Positions 23,880 to 32,312 of a DNA stretch of 38,488 nt are shown here, in pieces. Positions within the stretch are counted from its first letter, which is position 1. Each line of letters opens with the position of its first letter. The DNA is from an uncultured Spirochaetaceae bacterium (lineage in GTDB: Bacteria > Spirochaetota > Spirochaetia > Sphaerochaetales > Sphaerochaetaceae), in NCBI GenBank assembly GCA_944392965.1, contig CALXYM010000019.1, positions 1 to 38,488 of the forward strand, written 5' to 3'. The position numbers and the translations under genes are program-made. The notes under the pieces were generated by a model. That model was not told the origin of the DNA. It made no database searches and worked only from the letters and a program-made list of their open reading frames with translations.

Positions 23880-25049
23880 ATGAAGAAGATACTTGCAATT
23901 TTCACGATTGTGTTATTTGCGTGCTCAACTGTTTTCGCCGTTGAGTTCAGCGGATCACTCACGACAGGCCTCGGTGTCCAGTACGATCAGAGTAAAGATG
24001 ACTGGCAGCTCTGGCTCTATGGCGACGATGGAGAAGGAACTCATGAAAGTACCATCACATTCGGTTTCGCAGATGAGAACGGATTATGGTCTGCAAATAT
24101 AGTTGGGATTGGAACAGGTGTAGAACTTACATCTGATAATGCAGCTACTGAGGTTGATGAAACAGATGAAAGCCTAATGACCGAGTTTGATGCAGCCGGT
24201 TCCCTTTCCGCAGATTTGAACCTCTCCATCTCAAAACTCATTGATCTTGCTGCGGGAACAACACTTCCTGTAGATATTGATTTCTTCACAATCGTATATG
24301 ACAGGGCAACATCCCTCAGGGCATACAACAATATCGCAGGAAACAACTTCGACCGTGTGAGAACCGATGACAACCTCTGGCACTTCGGTCTTGAGTTTGC
24401 CTATGATGACCTCATCACCGTTCAGGGAACATGGGCCCCTGGTGAGTGGCAGAATGGTCTTACAGGTGATCTGATCTTCAACGTTCCTACAAGTCAGGTC
24501 CTCGTATCTGCTCTCATCCAGCCTCTTTCCGGATTTAAGGTATCTGTAGACTACGGTTACCAGACTGAGGATAGTAGTAATTCAAACATTCCTAACGTCG
24601 TAGAAGATAGTGTAGACAATGAGAATACGATCGGCGTCGCATTCGATCTTGATCTTGGATCCATGCTCGGAATGAGTACCAACTTCGGCATCTCCGCTTC
24701 TGAACGCTATCAGATTGAAGATGAGTACAACATCGTAGCCACTGTTCTCTATGGAGGAATTGATGAGGCTTCTGCCTATGTCGAGTACGCAAATCACAAT
24801 AAGCCGGAAGACTCGAGCAATGCCCTCCAGCTTGGTGTTTCAGGTACACTCGGAGCATTCTCCTACAACGCATACTTCGGAGCCAATGATGTTGTTGAAT
24901 TCGCAGATACATATTATCTGGGAGCAGAAGCATATTATACCATCTCTTCCGTCACTCTCGGTCTTGGAGTTGAATATGCGGAATACACATCCTACAACTA
25001 CAGTGGAAACGGCTTCTGGATCGTACCTAGCGTATCAGTATCATTCTAA
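23880..25049 (+). CDS. Outer-membrane porin-like protein 1
   Basis: The 389-residue precursor has a type I signal peptide (MKKILAIFTIVLFACSTVFA, cut before VEFSG). It continues as a beta-barrel-like chain with many alternating strands, acidic loops and a terminal Phe (PSVSVSF). It is related to the two porins downstream: the FSGS start, LYGDDGEG/FYGDDGDD segment, RAYNNIAGNNFDRVRT and YFGANDV segments are shared. It is more diverged from those two than they are from each other. A role as a general or substrate-specific outer-membrane channel is inferred. The start follows GAGGAAGT, and a strong terminator follows the stop. Confidence 0.85.
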   Translation: MKKILAIFTIVLFACSTVFAVEFSGSLTTGLGVQYDQSKDDWQLWLYGDDGEGTHESTITFGFADENGLWSANIVGIGTGVELTSDNAATEVDETDESLMTEFDAAGSLSADLNLSISKLIDLAAGTTLPVDIDFFTIVYDRATSLRAYNNIAGNNFDRVRTDDNLWHFGLEFAYDDLITVQGTWAPGEWQNGLTGDLIFNVPTSQVLVSALIQPLSGFKVSVDYGYQTEDSSNSNIPNVVEDSVDNENTIGVAFDLDLGSMLGMSTNFGISASERYQIEDEYNIVATVLYGGIDEASAYVEYANHNKPEDSSNALQLGVSGTLGAFSYNAYFGANDVVEFADTYYLGAEAYYTISSVTLGLGVEYAEYTSYNYSGNGFWIVPSVSVSF

Positions 25050-25078
25050 GTAGGAATAATAGAACTTTTTCATGTTTT

Positions 25079-25104
25079 CCCCTCGGTCTTCCCGAGGGGT
25101 TTTT
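25079..25104 (+). terminator. Intrinsic terminator after porin 1
   Basis: An 8-bp GC-rich stem CCCCTCGG / CCGAGGGG with a five-base loop and TTTTT tail. The response regulator ATG begins only 12 bases after the T run. Confidence 0.9.
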
Positions 25105-25116
25105 AAAGGCTGACGA

Positions 25117-25821
25117 ATGAAAACGATATATATTGCGAATGAATGTATGGCAGAATCTGAGAGACTGAGAGGATATCTTGAACTTGAAGATTACAGGGTA
25201 AAGACATTTCAGAACATAAAGGGTATATGTAATTCTATTCATAAACGTCCTCCAGATGCCATCATCATCGATTTACAATATGAGGACGGGAGCGGATTCT
25301 CTCTTATAAAGAAGATAAGACAGCACCATCTTTTCCCTATAATCATCCTCACAAAACGAACAGGAGAGAGTGACAGGATAATAGGTTTTGAACTTGGCTG
25401 CGATGACTACATCACGATACCGTATTCACAGAAAGAACTCATACTCAGACTTAAAGCAATATTTAAAAGGATTGAAGGAGCAAGACTTCCGACAAGAGAG
25501 ATCAGGATATGGATCCATGATGAGAGGAAGATGGAACTGGATAAGCAACGTCATCTAGTCACTCTTGACGAGAAGGAGATTCAGCTCACATCGAGCGAGT
25601 GGAAAATACTGTCTGTACTCGTCCAGAATCCTGGGATTCTTTTAAGCAGGGAAAAGCTGCTTCAGCTGTGTTTCAACACGAACGGAATCTATGACAGGAT
25701 AATAGACACCCACATCAAGAACATAAGAGCGAAGATCGGGGATGAGTGGATAGAGACGGTAAGAGGCTATGGCTATAAGTTTCTGGGAAAACCTAGAGAG
25801 AATTTGGAAAACGATATCTAG
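25117..25821 (+). CDS. OmpR/PhoB-type response regulator
   Basis: The receiver domain (residues 1-118) has the phosphorylated Asp in IIIDLQYEDGSG (about residue 50) and the conserved Lys in ILTKRTGE. Position 7 onward (ANECMAESE) replaces the usual paired acidic residues with weaker ones. The C-terminal winged helix (about 130-230) has SSEWKILSVLVQNPG, LSREKLLQL and the recognition region DTHIKNIRAKIGDEWIETVRGYGYKF typical of OmpR. It should bind DNA and control transcription; no sensor kinase is in the window. AAAGG precedes the ATG, but the porin terminator leaves no room for a separate promoter, so expression may depend on read-through. Confidence 0.92.
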   Translation: MKTIYIANECMAESERLRGYLELEDYRVKTFQNIKGICNSIHKRPPDAIIIDLQYEDGSGFSLIKKIRQHHLFPIIILTKRTGESDRIIGFELGCDDYITIPYSQKELILRLKAIFKRIEGARLPTREIRIWIHDERKMELDKQRHLVTLDEKEIQLTSSEWKILSVLVQNPGILLSREKLLQLCFNTNGIYDRIIDTHIKNIRAKIGDEWIETVRGYGYKFLGKPRENLENDI

Positions 25822-25980
25822 AAAGGAATACTAAAAGATAAAAAAAGGGATTAATGCCCTATAAACGGTATTTTCAACGAATAATATGATAATATCTTCA
25901 CATTTGATCTATCAAGATTTCCATACTCCTTCACCTGTTCATGCATTTATTACTTTCTTTTTCCCATGTTGTAAGTAATC

Positions 25981-26112
25981 AGATGCAGCTTCATACAATT
26001 ATTCCGAGAAAGATTATGGAGATTAAAGAAGATCGGGCAAAAGTGGATAGAAACCGTCAGAGGTTACGGCTATAAGTTCGTAGGAAGTCTAAAAGGCTGT
26101 GAAAAAGAATGA
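25981..26112 (+). pseudogene. Remnant of a second OmpR-type response regulator
   Basis: From about 26029 the frame reads KIGQKWIETVRGYGYKFVG and ends at TGA 26110-26112, closely matching the C terminus of the intact regulator. Just before it, LFRERLWRLK looks like the SREKLLQL helix joined directly to the recognition helix, implying an internal deletion of roughly 60 bases. No receiver domain or start is left. The 160 bases between it and the intact gene hold nothing I recognise. Confidence 0.8.
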
Positions 26113-26116
26113 AAAA

Positions 26117-26207
26117 GCCCGAAGCCGGAAGGCCACGGGCAGGATATAAAGGGGTCGCTCCCCTATGTGAAAAGTTGATTATGAAAAAAGTTTAAGGGGA
26201 GACGACC
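26117..26207. repeat. Structured element A beside the RND gene end (two hairpins)
   Basis: The first hairpin is GCCCG / CGGGC enclosing GCC-GGAA-GGC, with a GNRA-type loop. The second has a 12-bp stem with one bulged base (26153-26164 with 26195-26207: GGTCGCTCCCCT against AGGGGAGACGACC) and a 30-base loop containing GTGAAAAGTTG. It starts 10 bases beyond the RND stop on the minus strand. A related element lies beyond the broken RND copy at 31929-31993. Neither strand shows a T run, so it is not an ordinary intrinsic terminator. Confidence 0.65.
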
Positions 26208-26216
26208 GAAAAAGAA

Positions 26217-29200
26217 TCATAACTGATCATCGATATGCTTAAGTTTACGCATATCATATTCCAAGAGCTGATTAGTAAGGCTCTCTGGATCATCATACTT
26301 CTTCTCCCTTCTTGTGTTAAGAAGTGAGTACAGCACAGGTGACAAAAGGAGTGTGAGGAATGCACCCGTGAGGATTCCTCCTACGAACGTCAGCGCAATC
26401 GGCTGCATGAGCTCAGAGCCTTCTCCAGGGAAGAACGCCATAGGAATAAGTCCTAAAATCGTTGTAAGCGTCGTCATCAGAATCGGCCTCAGCCTTCCCC
26501 TGGCCGCCTGCAGACATGCCTCCCTTACAGGGACCTTCTGCCTTACAAGACGGTTGATGCAGTCGATGAGTACGATACCGTTGTTTACGACGACTCCTAT
26601 GAGTGCGACTATTCCAACGATCGAGAAGAGCGTGAAATCAGCTCCATAGATGATATGTACCCAGACAACACCGATCAGAAGCAACGGGATCGTTGCGAAG
26701 ATGATTAACGGATCGATGAGGGACTCGAACTGGGCTGCCATGACAGCATATACCAGGAAGAGTGCTAGCAGGACGATCATGATAAGAGAGGGCCCGTACT
26801 CGCTGAAATCACTCATCTCTCCAGTCTGTTCAATCGTAACACCCTCAGGAAGTACCAGATACTCATCAAGAGCCTCAACGACGAGGGCCTGGACCTCACT
26901 TGTCGAATACCCTTCGGCAAGATTGGCAGTGACGTGGTTAACCCTAACCTTATCCTCTCTCATGATCCGTCTTGGACTTGTTCCCTCAGTGAATGTCGTG
27001 AACGTCTCAAGGCGAACATTGCCCCTTGTCGTACTTGGAACCGTTACGGATGCAAGGTTGTTTACCTGACTTACATCTGCATCGTCAAGTTTCACAACTA
27101 CGTCATATGATGTATCGTTACTGAACGTCGATATCTGTGTCGAGGTCAAGCCTGTGAGAGATGCAGTAAGTGTTGTAGAGAGATCAGATACCGAAACTCC
27201 CATCTCACGAGCAAGATCATAATCGACAGTGACCTCGATCTTCGGAGAACCATCCTCCAGATCAGTATCGATATCCACAACCTCAGGTACATGCTCGGTA
27301 AGGATGTTCACGATATCATTCGAAACCAGAAGGGCCGCATCCTCGTCCTCACTATGGATGGAGATCTCGATAGGAGTGGAGAATCCTCTACCCGTTGAAA
27401 GCAGCCAGTTGGCCTCAGGACGCTCAGTAGTGAGAGGACGTATCATGTTCTGAATCTCAGTGGCAGAGTATGCCTGCTGATCGATATCTGGCAGTCCGAT
27501 CGTGATGCTTCCCGTGTTGGATGAACCGACCTGCAATGTTATCGACTCATATGCATCCTCTGGAACGGTCTCGATTATCCTCTGCTGCATATCAAACACA
27601 TACTCTCTCGTGACATCCTGCGTCGTACCAGGGGCAAGAGTAAGAGAAAGGCTTACCTCATCATCTGTTGTCATAGCCGGAGTAAGACTTATACCAATTC
27701 CTGAGAACTGCTGCAGGCTGAATGCGAGAAGCGTTACAAGAAGGACTATCAATAGGAGCCTATGAGAGAGGAAGTAGTCAAGGACCTTCGCATAGCCGTT
27801 CCTCATCTTCTCCTCCCCGCTTGCCATTGCGTTGTCAATGCGTCTTAGTACCCTGTTCTTCAATGGCTTCTGCGTTCTGGTGTTAATTCTGAGAATACTT
27901 CCACAGAGCGCAGGTACAAGAGTCACGGATACGAAAAGCGAACAGGCAAGAGAGATACATACCGTTATGACGAGGTCCTGTATCATGACACCAATCATAC
28001 CAAGCTCATACTTATAAATGATGAATGGCACGAATACACAAAGCGTTGTAAGCGTGGATGCGACAATCGCGAGGAACATGTTCTGAGAACCTAGGATTGC
28101 AGCAACAGCACTCTTCTCTCCCTGCTGGCGGAAAGAGTACGTGTTCTCAAGTATGATGATGGACGCGTCCACTATCATTCCTATTCCGAGAATAAGACCA
28201 CTCATACTCATACTGTTAACACTCATACCCGTGATACTCATGATCATGAGTGTGATGAGTACACAGATAGGCATAGAAAGGGAGATGATGATCGTAGACT
28301 TGATTCCTCTGAGGAACACGAAGATGATCAGGGCCGCAAGGATGACACCTTCAACAAGAGAGCTGTAAACAGCATCCATCGTCTGCGTGATCATCTCAGT
28401 AGAGTCTCTCTGCACTGAGATCGTAACCCCATCAGGGAGTTCCGCCTGAATAGATGGAAGAGCCGCGATAACGGCCTGAGCGACCGTCGTCTCATTGCTG
28501 TCCGAGTCGTTAGAAACACTCATCGTAACAACCTGATCTCCGTTATAATAGCTTTCCCTTCCACCCTCTTCTGTCGTCTCTACGACATCAGCGACATCAC
28601 GTATACGAACAGGATAACCACCGACAGTGGCAACAAGGGTATTCTCAATATCCTCAATGCTCTGATATCTTCCATCAATCGTTATCTGGTAATCAATTCC
28701 GTTCTGGGTAATCTCACCTGTAGTACTCTGAATATTCCTCGCGGCAACCGCTGCACTTATCTGAGAAAGCGTAACACCATGGGCCTGCATACGGTTAGAG
28801 GATGCCAGGATATCATATTCGACCGTGCTGCCTCCGAAGGAATCGACCTGGCTTACACCCTCGATTCTCTCAATAAGCGGGCTGACAGTCTCATCTGCGA
28901 TGGTCTGAAGCTCATCGACCGTCATGTTTCCCGTGAGCATGAGACGAAGTACGGATGAGGAACTGGAAGCGTCGAATGTCATTACCGTAGGACTCTCTGC
29001 CCAGTCAGGAAGGAATCTTGAGATAGGAGACACCGCGTTCTGAACGTCATCCCTTGCCTCATCGAGATCTGTTCCATAATTGAACTGTAAGACTACGAAA
29101 CACGAACCTTCGCTGCTGAAGGATGTCATGGTATCCAGATTTTCTATGTTACCAACGGCATCCTCTATGACCTCCGCAACCTGTAACTCGACTTCTTCCG

Positions 29201-29366
29201 GGCCGGCATCATTACAGTCGACGATGACTGAAACTACTGGCAGTTCGACAGAAGGATAGAGTGCTATATCAAGTCTTGGAAGGAAGACGATGGCTATTAC
29301 GGCGATGAGAAGATATACCATCGTCATAAGAACCGGACGTCTAACCGATAATTCCGATACTGTCAT
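26217..29366 (-). CDS. RND-family inner-membrane efflux pump (HAE1/AcrB-like)
   Basis: The 1049-residue protein has the RND pattern: a first transmembrane helix after VRRPVLMTM, a large periplasmic loop, helices 2-6, a second large loop, and helices 8-12 ending near residue 1015. Helix 4 reads GLILGIGMIVDASIIILEN, so only the first of the two proton-relay aspartates of AcrB is kept (Asp400, Ala401). In helix 10 the relay lysine is replaced (GVVVNNGIVLID). The pump should export drugs or lipids with the adaptor and TolC encoded upstream. GGAGGAG precedes the ATG, and it is the last gene of tolC-adaptor-RND. A second, broken copy of its 3' end lies at 32035-32312. Confidence 0.95.
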   Translation of the reverse strand: MTVSELSVRRPVLMTMVYLLIAVIAIVFLPRLDIALYPSVELPVVSVIVDCNDAGPEEVELQVAEVIEDAVGNIENLDTMTSFSSEGSCFVVLQFNYGTDLDEARDDVQNAVSPISRFLPDWAESPTVMTFDASSSSSVLRLMLTGNMTVDELQTIADETVSPLIERIEGVSQVDSFGGSTVEYDILASSNRMQAHGVTLSQISAAVAARNIQSTTGEITQNGIDYQITIDGRYQSIEDIENTLVATVGGYPVRIRDVADVVETTEEGGRESYYNGDQVVTMSVSNDSDSNETTVAQAVIAALPSIQAELPDGVTISVQRDSTEMITQTMDAVYSSLVEGVILAALIIFVFLRGIKSTIIISLSMPICVLITLMIMSITGMSVNSMSMSGLILGIGMIVDASIIILENTYSFRQQGEKSAVAAILGSQNMFLAIVASTLTTLCVFVPFIIYKYELGMIGVMIQDLVITVCISLACSLFVSVTLVPALCGSILRINTRTQKPLKNRVLRRIDNAMASGEEKMRNGYAKVLDYFLSHRLLLIVLLVTLLAFSLQQFSGIGISLTPAMTTDDEVSLSLTLAPGTTQDVTREYVFDMQQRIIETVPEDAYESITLQVGSSNTGSITIGLPDIDQQAYSATEIQNMIRPLTTERPEANWLLSTGRGFSTPIEISIHSEDEDAALLVSNDIVNILTEHVPEVVDIDTDLEDGSPKIEVTVDYDLAREMGVSVSDLSTTLTASLTGLTSTQISTFSNDTSYDVVVKLDDADVSQVNNLASVTVPSTTRGNVRLETFTTFTEGTSPRRIMREDKVRVNHVTANLAEGYSTSEVQALVVEALDEYLVLPEGVTIEQTGEMSDFSEYGPSLIMIVLLALFLVYAVMAAQFESLIDPLIIFATIPLLLIGVVWVHIIYGADFTLFSIVGIVALIGVVVNNGIVLIDCINRLVRQKVPVREACLQAARGRLRPILMTTLTTILGLIPMAFFPGEGSELMQPIALTFVGGILTGAFLTLLLSPVLYSLLNTRREKKYDDPESLTNQLLEYDMRKLKHIDDQL

Positions 29367-29382
29367 TTACCTGTCTCCTCCA

Positions 29383-30306
29383 TTATACGATGGATACCGG
29401 AGTACCATCGGTTACGTTACCTGCTGTCACGACCACATCACCCTCATTCAGACCGGAAATGATGACCGTCTGAGTGGTGTTGCTGCTACCAGTCTCAACA
29501 GGTGTTCTTACTGCCGTGCCATCCTTCACGACGTACACCACGGAGCTTCCACCATAAGAGGAGATTGCCGTGGATGGAACGATCAGTGCATCCGTGATCC
29601 TCTCTGTCACAAGATCGATGGAGACATACATGCCTTCCAGGATTCCATCTGTCTCCCCTGTGAAGGCGAGATTGACATCGACAGTCCTACTGGTAGAATC
29701 CACGATGGGAGTCATGTAGCTGATCGCAACAGGATATTGCCTGTCCGAATATGCTACAGAGGATACAGATCCTGCAAGTCCCAACTCAAGGGTTGCGATA
29801 TAACGCTCAGGAATCTCAGTCACGACATAAAGAGTCTTTTCCGGCATGACCGTGATGATAGGAGTTGTCGTACTTACAGTAGAGCCAACGGTGGAATCAA
29901 TGGAAAGAACGACTCCGCTGACCTTCGCAGTAACTGGGCTCAGCTCATACTGGCTACCTGGTCTTGATGGATCAACATATGCAATGACATCTCCTGCAAA
30001 GACGGTATCTCCCCTTGAGACCTGAACGCTGTTGAGAGTTCCCGCAGTCTCAGGAAGCACGCTTATATTGGCATCATCAGTCGTAACCTCTCCCTGGAAT
30101 CTCGTCGTCTGGATGAACTCTCCTTTTGCTACAGCAGTAGCAGAGACGTTGACAGAGGTAGCCTCACTTGCAACAGCAGTCGCCCTCTCTACGCTGTTAT
30201 CAGAACTGAACATCTGATATATTGTTGCACCTGCTAACGCAGCACAAATCAAAACAAGTATTATCGTAATAGTCTTATCAAATCCACTAGATTTCTTCTT
30301 TTCCAT
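29383..30306 (-). CDS. RND efflux periplasmic adaptor (membrane fusion protein, BesA-like)
   Basis: The 307-residue protein has an N-terminal membrane anchor (TITIILVLICAALAGATIY), then lipoyl, beta-barrel and membrane-proximal domains. The two lipoyl half-motifs (VQVSRGDTVFAGDVIAYVD and VTAKVSGVVLSIDSTVGS) are separated by only a dozen or so residues, so the long coiled-coil alpha-hairpin that contacts TolC in AcrA is missing. Borrelia BesA also lacks this hairpin. ATG 30306 is supported by TTGGAG upstream; a TTG four codons earlier is less likely. It stands between tolC and the RND gene in one operon. Confidence 0.9.
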   Translation of the reverse strand: MEKKKSSGFDKTITIILVLICAALAGATIYQMFSSDNSVERATAVASEATSVNVSATAVAKGEFIQTTRFQGEVTTDDANISVLPETAGTLNSVQVSRGDTVFAGDVIAYVDPSRPGSQYELSPVTAKVSGVVLSIDSTVGSTVSTTTPIITVMPEKTLYVVTEIPERYIATLELGLAGSVSSVAYSDRQYPVAISYMTPIVDSTSRTVDVNLAFTGETDGILEGMYVSIDLVTERITDALIVPSTAISSYGGSSVVYVVKDGTAVRTPVETGSSNTTQTVIISGLNEGDVVVTAGNVTDGTPVSIV

Positions 30307-30320
30307 TTTATTCTCCAATA

Positions 30321-31649
30321 TTACTTCTCAGCATAAAGAGTTATCAGACCCTCATAATCAATGTTCAAAGTGAATGCAAGGGTATATAGGTTCTGAATGT
30401 AAGAGCCCTCAGCGTTGATCACTGCAAGTTCAGCAGAGCTCAGGGCATCTGCAGAATCCTGTAATGAGGTAAAAGAGACAAGACCTGCATCATAACTCTC
30501 TTTTGTAAGATTATAGCTCTGCTGTGCAATATCACGCCTTGTTGTCGCAATCTCTATGTTCTCCCTATCCTGTGTAATGGTAAGAAGACTGCTTCTTATA
30601 GAGCTTAAAAGATTATCACGTCCTGCAATCAACTGCATCTTACTTATAGCAACACTGTCCTCTGCATTCTTAACAGCATTATTTCCTGTGCTTCCTGGAA
30701 TGTATGAGCTGATAGGAATGGAAAATGATACGGTTGCAGAGGCTGTATCACTTATGCTGTTTGGATATGGCTCAGGGCCTTCAGGTGTTTGTGTATAATA
30801 TCTGTGGTATGCATCCCCTCCAAGGCCATAATTCAAAGAAAGAGAAACGCTAGGATAATAGTTATTCACCTTAACATTTGTGAGAGCGGCCTCGGAAGAG
30901 GTGACAGTGGCGTTCAACATCCTCACCGTATTAGTACTATCTCCATACTGAGCGAAGAGTTCTTCTGCTGATGGAAGGTTTAGATATGTGATTTCAGGAA
31001 AATCTGTGACATCAAAATCCCCCTCAATTCCAGTAAGAACCCTGAACGTCTCCTGACTAAGGGCGTATGCGTCTTGAAGCTGTTTTAGGGCATATCTGTA
31101 ATCAAGGACATCAAGCTCCGCATTTGACAGTTCCAGACTCGTTCTCAGTCCTGCATCATATCCTTCCTGTACACTCCCAAGTGCTCTCTCAGCCGCCTCA
31201 AGATTACGCTGAGCACTTTCCATGCTCTTTTTTGAGCTTACAAGTGTCCAATATGTGGTTGTAACACTCTGCTCAACGCTTGAGACCGTACTTGCATAGC
31301 TCAGATTGGCAAGCGTCCTGGCAGCATTATGTGCAGCGGTCGTACCAATAAGACTGGTTCCGAGATTCATGGAAATACCCACGTCGAAACCTGCAGTACC
31401 TTGCCAAGACTGATCTATGATACTACCACCAATGGTCGCATTACCCGTCAACGACAAATCTGGAATATAGGACGATGCGTTGCTGGCACTTCTCAGGTTC
31501 TGCTGAAGCTCAAGCTTCGCAATCTCCATATCCGTATTATTCTCCATCGCACTTTGAATTGCCTCATCCAAAGTAACAACCCCGCCATCCGCGAAAGCAG
31601 AAAAGCATAGGACTAATAGGAGAATGGGGACAAGAAGGATTTTCCTCAT
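30321..31649 (-). CDS. tolC: TolC-family outer-membrane efflux protein
   Basis: The 442-residue precursor has a signal peptide (about residues 1-20, ending CFSAFA). It has two repeats of the outer-membrane efflux domain: LDEAIQSAMENNTDMEIAKLEL at the start of the first, and SYNLTKESYDAGLVSFTSLQ in the second. Long heptad-rich helices alternate with short beta strands. It forms the trimeric exit duct for the adaptor and RND pump encoded next. AGGAGTGAGTT precedes the ATG. This is the first gene of the operon, and its leader includes GTGAAAAGTTG, also present in the two hairpin elements flanking the RND copies. The order matches Borrelia besC-besA-besB. Confidence 0.93.
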   Translation of the reverse strand: MRKILLVPILLLVLCFSAFADGGVVTLDEAIQSAMENNTDMEIAKLELQQNLRSASNASSYIPDLSLTGNATIGGSIIDQSWQGTAGFDVGISMNLGTSLIGTTAAHNAARTLANLSYASTVSSVEQSVTTTYWTLVSSKKSMESAQRNLEAAERALGSVQEGYDAGLRTSLELSNAELDVLDYRYALKQLQDAYALSQETFRVLTGIEGDFDVTDFPEITYLNLPSAEELFAQYGDSTNTVRMLNATVTSSEAALTNVKVNNYYPSVSLSLNYGLGGDAYHRYYTQTPEGPEPYPNSISDTASATVSFSIPISSYIPGSTGNNAVKNAEDSVAISKMQLIAGRDNLLSSIRSSLLTITQDRENIEIATTRRDIAQQSYNLTKESYDAGLVSFTSLQDSADALSSAELAVINAEGSYIQNLYTLAFTLNIDYEGLITLYAEK

Positions 31650-31853
31650 AACTCACTCCTAATAAATAACAATGTCTTTTTCAATCAACAACTTTTCACA
31701 TTTGTCAAAATAATAATGACTTGTCTAATTGTGTAGCTAAAATGAGGATTTTTGTAAGCCTTTATGCTTGTCGTTTCGATGATTTAGTTATGAATTTTTT
31801 GTGTATTAACAGAAAATAAACAATTTAGTAACGTTTTGCAGATGAAAAATTAA

Positions 31854-31900
31854 ATCAGCTAAAGGATATTAGCAGACACTAGAGACTCTAGCTGATATTC
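31854..31900. repeat. Overlapping alternative inverted repeats in the tolC upstream region
   Basis: GCTGATATTC (31891-31900) can pair with GGATATTAGC (31864-31873, ten pairs including two wobbles). The overlapping TAGCTGAT (31889-31896) can instead pair perfectly with ATCAGCTA (31854-31861). The two stems exclude each other. The rest of the 385-base gap from 31650 to 32034 holds the likely tolC promoter region (TTGACA on the minus strand near 31700), an AT-rich stretch and the second hairpin element, with no supported gene. Confidence 0.45.
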
Positions 31901-31928
31901 TTATTAGGAAGATAATAAGTGAATAAGA

Positions 31929-31993
31929 GTGGTCGCTTTCCTTCCTATGGTGAAAAGTTGCTGTTATTAGGAGTTGATTGGGTAAGCGGCCAC
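31929..31993. repeat. Structured element B beside the broken RND copy
   Basis: A 10-bp stem with one wobble (GTGGTCGCTT at 31929-31938, AAGCGGCCAC at 31984-31993) encloses a loop with CCTATG and GTGAAAAGTTG, aligned with element A near 26155-26177. It lies about 41 bases beyond the stop of the RND fragment on the minus strand, mirroring element A's place. Confidence 0.6.
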
Positions 31994-32034
31994 AATATTA
32001 AGATTAAAAACGCACTTAGGCGTAAAGCACCCTT

Positions 32035-32312
32035 TTATAACTGGTCATCCAGATGCCTGAGCTTACGCATATCATACTCAAGCAGCTGATTGGTAAGGCT
32101 CTCCGGATCATCGTACTTCTTCTCCCTTCTTGTGTTAAGAAGTGAGTAAAGTACAGGTGAGAGGAGGAGCGTGAGGAACGCACCCGTGAGGATTCTACCT
32201 ACGAACGTCAGTGCAATCGGCTGCATCATCTCCGCACCATCTCCAGGGAAGAACGCCATAGGAATAAGTCCTAAAATCGTTGTAAGCGTCGTCATCAGAA
32301 TCGGCCTCAGCC
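32035..32312 (-). pseudogene. 3' fragment of a second RND efflux pump gene
   Basis: This fragment codes the last ~90 residues of an RND pump (RPILMTTLTTILGLIPMAFF to LRHLDDQL) and is nearly identical to the end of the intact pump; the part next to the junction (about 32260-32312) is identical base for base. It has no start of its own. At 32304-32312 the sequence switches to the 5' part of a tolC gene, in a different frame. It is the 3' scar of a deleted efflux operon. Confidence 0.9.

Noticed and set aside
29290-29967. 225-codon + strand ORF opposite the adaptor and RND start
   Set aside because: It is antisense to two clearly identified genes, its composition is not protein-like and it has no ribosome binding site.
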